This document shows positions 51,154-60,609 of a stretch of DNA of 64,000 bases, piece by piece. The translations under genes were made by a program, and so were the position numbers. The notes under the pieces are model-generated. The model saw nothing but the letters and a program-made list of their open reading frames with translations, ran no database searches and had not been told where the DNA came from. Source of the DNA: Comamonadaceae bacterium OS-4 (GTDB taxonomy: Bacteria > Pseudomonadota > Gammaproteobacteria > Burkholderiales > Burkholderiaceae_C); the NCBI GenBank assembly GCA_027924025.1, contig AP026970.1, forward strand, positions 2,440,501-2,504,500, written 5' to 3'. The first letter of the stretch is position 1; each line of letters opens with the position of its first letter.

Positions 51154-51786
51154 CTACTGGATCAGGCCGTTCTTGAGGCCGTAATAGGTCAAATCGCTGT
51201 TCGATTCGAGGCGCATTTTCTCCATCACCCGGGTGCGGTAGGTGCTGACGGTTTTCACACTGAGTGACATGCTGGTCGCAATATGCCCCACCGTCTCACC
51301 GCGGGCCAGCCGCAAGAAAACCTGCAACTCGCGTTCTGAGAGTTGGGTATGCAAAGGCTTGTCCGCATCATCGCCCAACCCGTCTGCCAACAACTCTGCC
51401 ACGCCGGGGGTGATGTATTTGCGTCCGCGGTGCACCGTGCGAATGGCTTTGACGATGTCTTCGGGATCGCAATCTTTGTTCAGGTACCCACTGGCCCCCT
51501 GGCGCAGCAGGGTCGTGGCGTAATGAACTTCGGCAAACCCACTCAAAATCAACACCGGCAGGTCAGGTGCACGCGCCTTGATGGCCACCAGCGCGTCGAC
51601 GCCGCTGTGGTCGGGCATGGAAATGTCCATCACCATCACATCCACCTCGCCCTGGCGCACGATGTCCAAGGCATCTCGGCCATTCACCGCCTCGGCCACG
51701 ACCTGAAAGTCCGGCTGGTCGGCAAAAAACTGGCGCAGCCCGGCGCGCACCATCGCGTGGTCATCAACAATGGCAATCCTGATCAT
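51154..51786 (-). CDS. NarL/FixJ-family response regulator
   Basis: About 210 aa from ATG 51786. Receiver with DDH and phospho-Asp in VMVMDISMPDHSG, C-terminal LuxR-type HTH (LSERELQVFLRLARGETVGHIATSMSLSVKTVSTYRTRVMEK). Divergent from the kinase gene at 51843, its probable partner. Confidence 0.92.
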   Translation of the reverse strand: MIRIAIVDDHAMVRAGLRQFFADQPDFQVVAEAVNGRDALDIVRQGEVDVMVMDISMPDHSGVDALVAIKARAPDLPVLILSGFAEVHYATTLLRQGASGYLNKDCDPEDIVKAIRTVHRGRKYITPGVAELLADGLGDDADKPLHTQLSERELQVFLRLARGETVGHIATSMSLSVKTVSTYRTRVMEKMRLESNSDLTYYGLKNGLIQ

Positions 51787-51842
51787 GGGCGCATAGAGAT
51801 AGTCATTCCCCATGATCCCACAGTTCTCTGCAGGTCCTTCCC

Positions 51843-53198
51843 ATGAAAAAAATCACGGCCCTCCAGCGCCATCCTCTGGTCATTGCCTGCGCCCTCGCAG
51901 CCGCAGGAGCCGTGCTGTTTGTGAGCGAGGCTTCTTACTGGCGGTCTACCACCACCTTGCAGGAATTGACCGAAATGGGCATGGCGCGCACCCAAATCCA
52001 GACGCTGGAGCGCAGCATGCTGGATGCCGAAACAGGCCAGCGCGGCTACCTGCTCACCCAACGCAAGGAGTACCTCGAACCCTATGCCACAGCGCTGATT
52101 CGGATCGAAGATGCCTATAAGGTGTTGGATGCGTATTACGGCAGTGATCCGGAATCACAAGCGCTGCTGCAGCGCTTGCACACGTTGACAGAGACCAAGC
52201 TCTCAGAGCTGGCCTTGACGCTGCAGCTGTTTGACGAAGGCCGCGGCAAAGCCGGGCGCGAGATTTTAATGACCGATATCGGCCGCGAAAAGATGGACGC
52301 CATTCGCGCGACCAGTGCCGAGCTGTTGGCCTACCAAACCCGGGCGGTCAGCGATAGCCGCTCTGCGCTGATCAGCACCCTGGTGCTGGACCGGTTGGGT
52401 GTTGCGGTGCTCAGTCTCGTGAGCCTGCTGGCGTTGTTTTTGTACCTGCGCCAGTCGCAGGCACTCAAGCTCCAGCAAATGGAACTGCAACGGGTGGTGC
52501 AATTGGAACGCGACCGCCTGGAGGTTGAAGTCGCCCACCAAACTGCCGAGCTGATCGAGCTCGCCCAGCACTTGCAAACCGCACGCGAGGACGAGCGCCA
52601 ACGCCTTGCCCGCAACCTGCATGACGATCTGGGCTCCTTGCTGACCTCCGCCAAGCTGGATGCGGCGCGCATCAAATCACGCATCACGGTGGCCGCACCC
52701 GAGGCGCTGGATTTGCTGGCCCACCTGGTCGGCACCCTGAATACCGGTATTGCGCTGGGCCGCCGCATTATTGAGGACCTGCGCCCTTCTTCGCTCAGCA
52801 ACCTGGGCTTGGTTGCTGCGCTTGAAATTCTGGCGCGGGAGTACGCGGCCCCGTCCGGGGTCGCCGTGCACTGCCAACTGGAGCCGGTGGCATTGCGGCC
52901 CTCCGCAGAACTGGTGGTGTACCGGCTGGTGCAGGAAGCCATCACCAACATTGCCAAATACGCGCAGGCACGCACCATTTGGATTGAACTCTGCACCCGG
53001 GCAGGCCAGGTGGAGGTCTCGGTGCGCGACGATGGTGTGGGCTTTGACACCGGCACCAAGCCCACTTCCGCCTACGGGCTGGTGGGCATGCGCTTTCGGG
53101 TCGGTGCAGAGGGCGGAAGCTTGCAACTGCAGTCCCGCCCCGGGCATGGCACACAAATTCTGGCCAGGTTTCCACCGCTCTCCAGCACAGCGGGGTGA
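51843..53198 (+). CDS. Sensor histidine kinase with CHASE3 domain
   Basis: 451 aa. TM helix 1 near 15-33, periplasmic CHASE3 domain (LERSMLDAETGQRGYLLTQRKEYL), TM helix 2 near 180-200, coiled-coil linker, HisKA_3 acceptor (DERQRLARNLHDDLGSLLTSAKLD) and an ATPase domain ending RDDGVGFD / GHGTQILARFP. A NarX/DegS-type kinase, likely pairing with the divergent NarL-type regulator. Confidence 0.92.
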   Translation: MKKITALQRHPLVIACALAAAGAVLFVSEASYWRSTTTLQELTEMGMARTQIQTLERSMLDAETGQRGYLLTQRKEYLEPYATALIRIEDAYKVLDAYYGSDPESQALLQRLHTLTETKLSELALTLQLFDEGRGKAGREILMTDIGREKMDAIRATSAELLAYQTRAVSDSRSALISTLVLDRLGVAVLSLVSLLALFLYLRQSQALKLQQMELQRVVQLERDRLEVEVAHQTAELIELAQHLQTAREDERQRLARNLHDDLGSLLTSAKLDAARIKSRITVAAPEALDLLAHLVGTLNTGIALGRRIIEDLRPSSLSNLGLVAALEILAREYAAPSGVAVHCQLEPVALRPSAELVVYRLVQEAITNIAKYAQARTIWIELCTRAGQVEVSVRDDGVGFDTGTKPTSAYGLVGMRFRVGAEGGSLQLQSRPGHGTQILARFPPLSSTAG

Positions 53199-53317
53199 GC
53201 ATGTCGGAGGCGTCCTACAAGCGGGCGCGCCTTTAACCCACGGCCACACGGCAGGGTGACTGATGGCCCGACTGTGTGCGAAAACGCACACTAGGGCATC
53301 TGTTGAAGGAACCCCAC

Positions 53318-53482
53318 ATGTTGCATTACGCCGTTGTCTTTTTTGTCATTGCCCTGATCGCGGCACTTTTTGGTTTTGGTGGCATTGCCGCCAGCGCCGT
53401 AGAGATAGGCAAGATTTTGTTTTTCGTCTTCCTGGTGCTCGCGGTGCTGAGCTACCTGTTCGGATTCATCCGGAAGACATAA
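53318..53482 (+). CDS. DUF1328 small membrane protein
   Basis: 54 aa from ATG 53318: two hydrophobic helices joined by [15 protein letters not shown], the pattern of the YtjA/DUF1328 family. Function unknown; often near stress genes, as here beside a BON lipoprotein. Confidence 0.85.
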   Translation: MLHYAVVFFVIALIAALFGFGGIAASAVEIGKILFFVFLVLAVLSYLFGFIRKT

Positions 53483-53532
53483 ACAGCCCCCAATCACTTC
53501 ACTTCACTTTATTTCACTACTGGAAAATCACC

Positions 53533-53847
53533 ATGAACATTCGCACCCTCTTCGCCTTGGCTTTTGCCGCCCTCCTCGCTTTGACTGCTACCGGCTGCGC
53601 TGTACAGCGTGGCCAATCTACGGTGGGGGCCTATGTCGATGACACGGCCATTACCGCCAGCATCAAGTGCCGCTTTGTCGAAAACAAAATCGTGGACGCT
53701 GCCGCCATTAGCGTGGAAACCCTCAACGGGACCGTGATGCTGTCCGGATTTGCCAAAAGCCCGGATGAAAAATCCACCGCGGCGACGCTGGCTTGGAGCG
53801 TCATGGGCGTCAAGGCCGTAAAGAACGAGATCACCGTGCGCCCGTAA
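53533..53847 (+). CDS. BON-domain lipoprotein
   Basis: 104 aa. Signal peptide with lipobox ATGC (Cys22), then one BON domain (DDTAITASIKCRFVENKIVDAAAISVETLNGTVMLSGFA). OsmY/periplasmic-like envelope stress protein. A strong terminator follows. Confidence 0.88.
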   Translation: MNIRTLFALAFAALLALTATGCAVQRGQSTVGAYVDDTAITASIKCRFVENKIVDAAAISVETLNGTVMLSGFAKSPDEKSTAATLAWSVMGVKAVKNEITVRP

Positions 53848-53876
53848 GCTGCGTCGTCTGATTCGGTCAGACGAAG

Positions 53877-53910
53877 GCCCTGCACTTCTCCCGGAGTGCA
53901 GGGCTTTTTT
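53877..53910 (+). terminator. Rho-independent terminator after BON lipoprotein
   Basis: A 10-bp stem GCCCTGCACT / AGTGCAGGGC with an 8-base loop, followed by TTTTTT. Confidence 0.9.
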
Positions 53911-54006
53911 GCGTCCGGCGCACTCTCGCAAGGCCTGCAAATGACGGGGAGCGGTGAGAAAATCTAGGGTCTCTGCACCGCAGCCTCTATTTTTTCTGAA
54001 TCACCT

Positions 54007-54798
54007 ATGAAACTCGCCACCTGGAACGTCAACTCTTTGGGCGTGCGCCTGCCCCAAGTCCTGGAGTGGCTGGCCGCCAACCCGGTCGATGTGCTCGCAC
54101 TGCAAGAGCTCAAGCTGACCGACGACAAATTTCCTGCCGATGCGTTTGAAGCCATCGGCTACCACGCGCAGTGGTTTGGCCAGAAGACCTACAACGGCGT
54201 GGCCCTGCTAACGCGCACACCGGCTAGCGATGTCATCAAAAACATCCCTGGTTTTGACGACGACATGTCGCGCGTGATTACTGGTACCGTGGACGGTGTG
54301 CGCGTGATTGGCGCCTACTTCCCCAACGGGCAGGAGCCGGGTAGCGACAAGTTTGAGTACAAGATGGAGTGGCTCACCGCCCTGCGCCGCTGGGTGAAAG
54401 ACGAGCTGGCCGCGCACCCGAACCTGGTGCTGATGGGCGACTACAACATCACCTTTGACGAAGACGATGTGTGGGACCCAATTAACCTGGAAGGCACCAT
54501 CCACTGCACCGAGGAAGAGCGCTACCACCTTCGCGCCCTGATTGCGCTGGGCCTGACCGACAGCTACCGGCTGTTCCCCTACCCGCCCAAAAGCTTCAGT
54601 TGGTGGGACTACCGGGATGCAGGCTTTCGCCGCAACCGGGGTATGCGGATTGACCACATTCTGGTGAGCCAGGCGCTCAAACCGCGGGTTACCGGCTGCG
54701 TGATTGACAAGACGCCCCGCAAAAACGAGCGCCCCAGCGATCACGCGCCGGTGGTGGTGGAGATCAGCCCAGCCCCAGCTCCTGGATCTTCCGCGTAA
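54007..54798 (+). CDS. xth: Exodeoxyribonuclease III
   Basis: A 263-aa AP endonuclease/exonuclease. Motifs: KLATWNVNSLGVRLPQV, LALQELKLTD, PNGQEPGSDKFEYK, GDYNITFDEDDVWDP, RIDHILVS and the final PSDHAPVVVEI. Base-excision repair. Its 3' end overlaps the convergent ntrC end by 35 bp. Confidence 0.95.
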   Translation: MKLATWNVNSLGVRLPQVLEWLAANPVDVLALQELKLTDDKFPADAFEAIGYHAQWFGQKTYNGVALLTRTPASDVIKNIPGFDDDMSRVITGTVDGVRVIGAYFPNGQEPGSDKFEYKMEWLTALRRWVKDELAAHPNLVLMGDYNITFDEDDVWDPINLEGTIHCTEEERYHLRALIALGLTDSYRLFPYPPKSFSWWDYRDAGFRRNRGMRIDHILVSQALKPRVTGCVIDKTPRKNERPSDHAPVVVEISPAPAPGSSA

Positions 54799-56311
54799 TC
54801 GTGTTGCGGCCGATACCCAGTTTTTGAGCCGCTTCGATGCGACGGCCTTTGGTGTTGGCCAAGGCCGCCAGAATCAAGCGGGACTCGAACCGCCGGGTGA
54901 GCGTGTCCCACACATCGGCTTTGCCGGAGCCGAGTAGCGCAATTGCCTCGGTTTCGAGCTCGGCCTCCCAGCCTTCCAAGGGGCCTTGGGCGGCGGCGGC
55001 ACGGGCCAATACATGCGACAGATCTTCACCGCCCTCATGCGACAAAGACGCCGAGGTGTGCGAATCGAGGGGCAACTCTTTGGGATGCACCTCAGGCATG
55101 GCGGCCAACACCGGCTTGGCCAGCAGTGAATCGCCGGCTTCCGCGCGCCCTTGATTGACCTCGGGGGGCAGGTCTTTGCGCTCAATCACCTGGGCCGGCG
55201 CCATCACGGTCAGCCAATGGCAGATGTTTTCCAGCTGACGCACGTTGCCGGGAAAGCCAAAGCCCTCGAGCCAGGCCAATGCGGAATCAGAAATGCGCTT
55301 GGGCTCCACCCCTAGTTGCTTGGCACTTTGCTGCAGGAAATGGCGGGTCAACATAGACACGTCTTCCTTGCGCTCGCGCAGCGCGGGCAAGCGCAGACGG
55401 ATCACGTTCAGCCGGTGGAACAAGTCTTCGCGGAACACGCCGTCTTTTACGCGCTGCTCCAGGTTCTGGTGGGTGGCAGCGATGACGCGCACGTTGGATT
55501 TGACGGCGCTGTGCCCGCCCACGCGGTAGAAGTGGCCGTCGCTCAAGACGCGCAGCAAACGGGTCTGCAGCTCAAACGGCATGTCGCCGATTTCGTCGAG
55601 AAACAGCGTGCCGCCATCGGCCTGCTCGAAGCGACCACGGCGCATGGTTTGCGCGCCGGTAAATGCACCGCGTTCATGGCCGAAGAGTTCGCTCTCCAAC
55701 AGGTCTTTGGGAATGGCTGCGGTGTTGATGGCCACGAAAGGACCATCGGCGCGAGGGGAATGCTTGTGCAGCGCACGGGCTACCAGCTCTTTACCGGAGC
55801 CGGATTCGCCGGTGATCATCACCGTGACGTTGCTCTGGCTCAAGCGGCCGATGGCACGGAACACGTCCTGCATGGCGGGCGCCTGACCCAGCATTTCGGG
55901 GGACTCGGCCATGCGCTCTTCAGCTACTTCCTCGCGCTGGCTCTCTTCCACCGCACGGCGGATGAGCTCCACTGCTTTGGGCAGGTCGAAGGGTTTGGGC
56001 AGGTATTCGAAAGCGCCGCCCTGGAAGGCGCTGACCGCGCTGTCCAGGTCCGAGAAGGCCGTCATGATGATGACGGGCAGGCCGGGGTGTTTGGCTTTGA
56101 CTTTTTCGAGCAGGTCCAGACCGGAGCCCCCGGGCATGCGGATGTCGCTCACCAGGATCTGCGGGCCCTCATCATCGGCTGCGGTGCTCAGCGCAGTCAG
56201 TACATCGCGTGGATTGGAAAAGCTGCGTGTGGGCAGGTGCTCACGCAGCAGTGCCTTCTCCAGCACGAAGCGGATGGACTGGTCATCATCTACGATCCAA
56301 ATCGGCTTCAT
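54764..56311 (-). CDS. ntrC: Nitrogen regulation response regulator NtrC
   Basis: About 515 aa from ATG 56311 (MKPIWIVDDDQSIRF; ATG 56323 is possible). Receiver phospho-Asp in LVSDIRMPGGSG; AAA+ domain with GESGSGKE, GAFTGA and GTLFLDEIGDMP; C-terminal Fis HTH (GRRIEAAQKLGIGRNTITRKIQEL). Activates sigma-54 promoters such as glnA under nitrogen limitation. Confidence 0.95.
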   Translation of the reverse strand: MKPIWIVDDDQSIRFVLEKALLREHLPTRSFSNPRDVLTALSTAADDEGPQILVSDIRMPGGSGLDLLEKVKAKHPGLPVIIMTAFSDLDSAVSAFQGGAFEYLPKPFDLPKAVELIRRAVEESQREEVAEERMAESPEMLGQAPAMQDVFRAIGRLSQSNVTVMITGESGSGKELVARALHKHSPRADGPFVAINTAAIPKDLLESELFGHERGAFTGAQTMRRGRFEQADGGTLFLDEIGDMPFELQTRLLRVLSDGHFYRVGGHSAVKSNVRVIAATHQNLEQRVKDGVFREDLFHRLNVIRLRLPALRERKEDVSMLTRHFLQQSAKQLGVEPKRISDSALAWLEGFGFPGNVRQLENICHWLTVMAPAQVIERKDLPPEVNQGRAEAGDSLLAKPVLAAMPEVHPKELPLDSHTSASLSHEGGEDLSHVLARAAAAQGPLEGWEAELETEAIALLGSGKADVWDTLTRRFESRLILAALANTKGRRIEAAQKLGIGRNTITRKIQELGLG

Positions 56312-56344
56312 GTTGTGCGGCACCCTTGTGTTTGTGTCTGTCTG

Positions 56345-57394
56345 TTACGGTAACGGAATCAAGATTTTGAAGTCCGTACGGCCCGGCACGCTGTCCACTT
56401 CAATCAGACCGTGGTGTTGCTGAACAAAGGTTTGCGCCAGTGTGAGCCCCAGTCCGGAACCACCTTCCCTGCCCGAAACCAACGGGTAAAAAATGCGGTC
56501 TCTGATCGAATCTGGCACGCCAGGTCCGTTGTCGATGACATGCAATTCCAATGCCAACCGGTAACGCTGCTTGCCAAAGGTGATCTGCCGGGTCACCCGG
56601 GTCTTGAATGTCACACAACCGTCACCCGCCGCAATGCGCTCAGCGAGCGCCTGGCAGGCATTGTGGGCAATGTTCAACACGGTTTGAATGAGTTGCTCGC
56701 GGTCGCCCCGGAATTCGGGGATGGAGATGTCATAGTCCCGCACCACCCGCAACCCCTTGGGAAACTCGGCAAGGATGAGCGAGCGTACCCGCTCACACAC
56801 CTCGTGGATGTTCACATCACCCACCAGGTGCGGCCGGCGGTGCGGTGCCAGCAGGCGGTCTACCAGGCTCTGCAGGCGGTCCGCCTCATGGATGATGACC
56901 TGCGTGTACTCGGTGAGTTCGGGCGACTCCATCTCCATCTCGAGCAACTGCGCCGCGCCACGAATGCCACCCAAAGGGTTTTTGATTTCGTGGGCGAGGT
57001 TGCGGATCAGCTCTTTGTTGGTCTGGGCCTGTTCCGCAAGGCGCTCCTCGCGGTCCTGGCGGGTCTGCTGCTCCTGGGGCACCATTTCCACAATGATGTC
57101 GTTGGATGCCTCGGTGCGGGTCACGATGACGTGCACCGGCATGGCATCAAGCCCGTTGCGCTTGAGCAAAGCGTCGTAACGCAGGGCTGCAAACGCGTTG
57201 TCGAGTGCGCCCTCCAAGGCGCTGTGCAGCTGCGCGGGCTCGGCAAACACATCGGCAAAGTTGGAGCCGATGATGGTCCTCCGGGAAATGCCCAAGGCAT
57301 CTTCCAGCGCCGCATTGGAGAACTGCACGGACGCGTCGGCCGTGACCACTGCCACCAAGGTCGCTAGCAGGTCAAAAGAATGGAATCGCTCCAT
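56345..57394 (-). CDS. ntrB: Nitrogen regulation sensor kinase NtrB
   Basis: 349 aa, soluble. N-terminal PAS domain (VVTADASVQFSNAALEDALG), phospho-acceptor NLAHEIKNPLGGIRGAAQLLE, ATPase domain LELHVIDNGPGVP and GREGGSGLGLTLAQ. Phosphorylates NtrC and is governed by PII. Lies 33 bp upstream of ntrC in the same operon. Confidence 0.95.
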   Translation of the reverse strand: MERFHSFDLLATLVAVVTADASVQFSNAALEDALGISRRTIIGSNFADVFAEPAQLHSALEGALDNAFAALRYDALLKRNGLDAMPVHVIVTRTEASNDIIVEMVPQEQQTRQDREERLAEQAQTNKELIRNLAHEIKNPLGGIRGAAQLLEMEMESPELTEYTQVIIHEADRLQSLVDRLLAPHRRPHLVGDVNIHEVCERVRSLILAEFPKGLRVVRDYDISIPEFRGDREQLIQTVLNIAHNACQALAERIAAGDGCVTFKTRVTRQITFGKQRYRLALELHVIDNGPGVPDSIRDRIFYPLVSGREGGSGLGLTLAQTFVQQHHGLIEVDSVPGRTDFKILIPLP

Positions 57395-57472
57395 GAGGCT
57401 GGTCCGCGGAAGAAGGAAGTTGAATCACCGGGTCCAAAGCGCCGCCTGCAAAGGCGAGCACTTGTCCGGGCC

Positions 57473-57976
57473 TTATTGCTTGGAGCTACCGCCCGGCAAA
57501 CGACCAAGCTCCCGCCGGATACCCGCGATATCGCTTTCGTTGCGGGATAGCGCTGCTTTGAGCTCGGACACACGCTCCATGTATTTTTGATGATTGCGCG
57601 TCTCGGGGCCCAGCTTTTCAGGCTCCCCGTTGTTGTACTCTTTGTTCAGCTCGATCTGACGGGCCTCGGCCTTTTTGAGTTCGGCCTCGAGAATCAAACG
57701 GGCATCAGAGTCTTTGGCTTTTTGATCCGCGTTGTCGATACGCGGCGCGCTGCTTGCGGGCGGCGCCGATGCCACCTTCACACCAGGCGCAGCACTTGCG
57801 GGTTTTTGCCCCTGCACCACCGTGACATTGCCGCCCGATACCAGCTTGCAGGTCTTGGCCTGCGCTTCGGTCACGGTGTTGGTGTACTCGTTGCCACACC
57901 GGTAGATACGCTCCTGCGCCGAGGCTCCTAGCGTCGTGCCGGCGGTCAAGCAAAGAATCAGGAGTGTGGGTTTCAT
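57473..57976 (-). CDS. Exported DUF4124-like protein with coiled coil
   Basis: 167 aa. Signal peptide (LLILCLTAGTTLGASA), then a short Cys-bearing region (ERIYRCGNEYTNTVTEAQAKTCK) typical of DUF4124, an Ala/Pro linker and a charged helix (ARLILEAELKKAEARQIELNKEY). Function unknown; placed between glnA and ntrBC as in many betaproteobacteria. Confidence 0.8.
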   Translation of the reverse strand: MKPTLLILCLTAGTTLGASAQERIYRCGNEYTNTVTEAQAKTCKLVSGGNVTVVQGQKPASAAPGVKVASAPPASSAPRIDNADQKAKDSDARLILEAELKKAEARQIELNKEYNNGEPEKLGPETRNHQKYMERVSELKAALSRNESDIAGIRRELGRLPGGSSKQ

Positions 57977-58102
57977 GCTGTGTGAGTAACTACGCTCGGT
58001 TTGGTGAGCGTTGTGATTCAGTATCCGTCAAAAAGTGCCCCGGAACAAAGGACATGAGTATCCCCGAGGTTCGGGTGGCAATTTGTGTCCAAGTGTTCCA
58101 TA

Positions 58103-58132
58103 AAAAAAGGACGGCTCGCGCCGTCCTTTTTT
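58103..58132 (-). terminator. glnA terminator
   Basis: GGACGGC-TCGC-GCCGTCC hairpin flanked by A7 on one side and T6 on the other; works in both directions and lies just after glnA. Confidence 0.93.
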
Positions 58133-58161
58133 GCTCATCACAGTGCTTTGCAGCGCTGGGA

Positions 58162-59577
58162 TTACAGGCTGAAGTACATGTCGTATTCGACCGGGTGTAC
58201 CGACATGCGGTAGCGGGTCACTTCCTGCATCTTCAGGTCGATGTAAGCATCGATCATGGAGTCAGTGAACACACCACCCTTGGTCAAGAACGCGCGGTCC
58301 TTGTCCAGGTGCTCCAAGGCTTGATCCAAGCTGTGGCACACGGTTGGAACCTTTGCATCTTCCTCGGGAGGCAGATGGTAGAGGTCCTTGGTGGCGGCTT
58401 CGCCGGGATGGATCTTGTTTTCCACGCCGTCCAGACCTGCCATCAACAAGGCTGCGAAGCCGAGGTAAGGGTTCATCAATGGATCGGGGAAACGTGCTTC
58501 CACGCGACGGCCCTTGGGGTTCGCCACGAAAGGAATGCGGATCGAAGCGGAACGGTTCTTGGCGGAATATGCCAACTTGACCGGAGCTTCGAAGTGGGGA
58601 ACCAGACGCTTGTAGCTGTTGGTGCCGGGGTTGGTGATGGCGTTCAGGGCACGTGCGTGCTTGATGATGCCGCCGATGTAGTACAGCGCGAAGTCGGACA
58701 GACCTGCATAGCCGTCGCCTGCGAACAGGTTCTTGCCGTCTTTCCACACGGACTGGTGCACGTGCATGCCGGAACCGTTGTCGCCGTGGTAAGGCTTGGG
58801 CATGAAAGTGGCGGTCTTGCCGTAGGCATTGGCCACGTTGTGGATCACGTACTTTTGCAACATGGTCCAGTCAGCGCGCTCCACCAGGGTGGAGAAGCGT
58901 GTGCCGATTTCGTTCTGGCCAGCGCCCGCCACTTCGTGGTGGAACACTTCAACTGGAATGCCCAAAGATTCGAGGATCAGGGACATTTCAGCGCGCATGT
59001 CTTGCGTGCTGTCCACTGGAGGCACGGGGAAGTAGCCGCCCTTTACAGTGGGACGGTGACCGCGGTTGCCGCCTTCGAGCTTGGAGCCGGTATTCCAGGG
59101 TGCTTCGTACTCTTCGATTTCGTAGAAGGTGTTGTTAGGTTCTGTGGACCAACGCACGCCGTCGAACAAGAAGAATTCTGGCTCTGGACCGAAATAAGCG
59201 GTGTCGCCCATGCCGGAGGCCTTCAAGTAGGCTTCAGCGCGCTTGGCGATGGAACGTGGATCGCGGTCGTAGGACTTGCCGTCAGCAGGCTCCACCACGT
59301 CACAGTTCATGATGATGGTGGTTTCTTCGAAGAACGGATCGATGTTGGCGGTATTGGGATCGGGCATCAACAACATGTCGGAAGCTTCGATTCCCTTCCA
59401 GCCGGCGATGGAAGAGCCGTCAAACGCGTGGCCGGAGGTGAACTTGTCTTCATCAAAATGCGAGACAGGCACGGTGGTGTGCTGCTGCTTACCACGGGTA
59501 TCGGTGAAACGGAAGTCAACAAACTTGACTTCGTTTTCTTTCACCATCTTCATCACATCTGCGACGGTCTTGGCCAT
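58162..59577 (-). CDS. glnA: Glutamine synthetase type I
   Basis: 471 aa from ATG 59577. Motifs: [38 protein letters not shown], the glutamate site [17 protein letters not shown] and the adenylylation tyrosine region [16 protein letters not shown] with [13 protein letters not shown] spacing. Ammonia assimilation; controlled by NtrC. Confidence 0.97.
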   Translation of the reverse strand: MAKTVADVMKMVKENEVKFVDFRFTDTRGKQQHTTVPVSHFDEDKFTSGHAFDGSSIAGWKGIEASDMLLMPDPNTANIDPFFEETTIIMNCDVVEPADGKSYDRDPRSIAKRAEAYLKASGMGDTAYFGPEPEFFLFDGVRWSTEPNNTFYEIEEYEAPWNTGSKLEGGNRGHRPTVKGGYFPVPPVDSTQDMRAEMSLILESLGIPVEVFHHEVAGAGQNEIGTRFSTLVERADWTMLQKYVIHNVANAYGKTATFMPKPYHGDNGSGMHVHQSVWKDGKNLFAGDGYAGLSDFALYYIGGIIKHARALNAITNPGTNSYKRLVPHFEAPVKLAYSAKNRSASIRIPFVANPKGRRVEARFPDPLMNPYLGFAALLMAGLDGVENKIHPGEAATKDLYHLPPEEDAKVPTVCHSLDQALEHLDKDRAFLTKGGVFTDSMIDAYIDLKMQEVTRYRMSVHPVEYDMYFSL

Positions 59578-59624
59578 CAAATACTCCTGTTGCACGGTTG
59601 TAAAAAGATTTGCGCTGCAGTTAA

Positions 59625-59640
59625 TGCAGCTTTTGTGCCA
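59625..59640 (-). promoter_or_regulatory. Sigma-54 promoter of glnA
   Basis: The minus strand reads TGGCAC-AAAAGC-TGCA with the invariant GG and GC at the correct spacing, 48 bp before the glnA ATG. Confidence 0.85.
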
Positions 59641-59752
59641 AAGCACGCACCAAAGGCATTTCGGCAAACCGCTCTATTTTGCATCGTTAAACGGACAAAT
59701 CGAGCACGAAATACCAAAAGTCACGGGCGAGGGATTGCTGAATGCACCAAAA

Positions 59753-59797
59753 TGCACCACGTCGGTGCGCTCGGCATATTTGCACTTTATTGGTGCA
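59753..59797 (-). promoter_or_regulatory. Two NtrC binding sites upstream of glnA
   Basis: TGCACCACGTCGGTGCG (59753-59769) and TGCACTTTATTGGTGCA (59781-59797) match the NtrC enhancer form TGCACY-N5-GGTGCA, about 113-157 bp upstream of the sigma-54 promoter. Confidence 0.85.
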
Positions 59798-59802
59798 ATT
59801 TT

Positions 59803-60609
59803 TTATCGCACCAATTCAGGGCCTAACGACATATTCAGCGCCTTGAGGCCTGCCATGAGGTCGGCGTAGGCAGCCGCCAACACAGCGGGATCCCCTTTCA
59901 CGCCCAGTTCGATGTGCCGGCCGTATTGCGGATGGTCGACGCTCGGCAGGCTGAAGACCTTGACCGGATGACTACGCTCCAGCTGCTCCATCAGCGGGGT
60001 CAACATCGACTCCATGGCACCCAACACAATCACCGATTGCTCGCGCCACACATCCTGCTGGAACCACTGAGCGCACTGGGTATCCAGCACCCATTCCACC
60101 ATCGGCCAAGCCATCACGGGGAAGCCGGGCACAAAGTGGACCCGCCCTTGTCCAACACCGGAATGACTGAAACCCGGAATTTTGTTGTACGGATTGGGTA
60201 TCAGAGCCGAGCCCTCCGGGAACATGCCCATCTGCAAGCGGTGCAGATTGTCTGGGCGCTCGGGCTCATAGGGCAGGCCTTGCTCCCGGGCGACGTCCAA
60301 GATGCGCTCCTGGATCAAATCCCGTGCCGCGTCGCTGAGCACCAAGGCTTTGCCCGACGCCAATGCAGCGCATTGCCGGGTGTGATCGTCGGGCGTGGCG
60401 CCAATGCCACCGAAGGAAAAGACGGTATCGCCCGAAGCGAATGCTTCGCGCAGCGTCGCTGTAATGCGCTGCGGATCGTCGCCCACGTAATGCGCGTAGG
60501 CCAATGGGATGCCACGGGCACCCAGCAATTCAATGATTTTGGCTAAGTGCTTGTCAGCACGCTTGCCGGAAAGAATTTCATCCCCAATGATGATCGCGCC
60601 AAACTTCAT
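59803..60609 (-). CDS. Molybdopterin-binding (MoCF/CinA N-type) domain protein
   Basis: 268 aa. MoCF fold: AIIIGDEILSGKRADKH and the pterin site FSFGGIGATPDDHTRQC. This is the nucleotide/pterin-binding half of CinA-like proteins without the deamidase domain. Its exact reaction is unknown. It overlaps the EI24 gene stop/start by 4 bp. Confidence 0.88.
   Translation of the reverse strand: MKFGAIIIGDEILSGKRADKHLAKIIELLGARGIPLAYAHYVGDDPQRITATLREAFASGDTVFSFGGIGATPDDHTRQCAALASGKALVLSDAARDLIQERILDVAREQGLPYEPERPDNLHRLQMGMFPEGSALIPNPYNKIPGFSHSGVGQGRVHFVPGFPVMAWPMVEWVLDTQCAQWFQQDVWREQSVIVLGAMESMLTPLMEQLERSHPVKVFSLPSVDHPQYGRHIELGVKGDPAVLAAAYADLMAGLKALNMSLGPELVR

Noticed and set aside
55316..56353. 345-codon open frame on the plus strand
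   Set aside because: Antisense shadow of ntrC; low-complexity His/Gly/Val translation typical of reversed coding DNA.
57964..59826. 620-codon open frame on the plus strand
   Set aside because: It lies antisense to glnA and is explained by the codon bias of that gene; the translation shows no domain.
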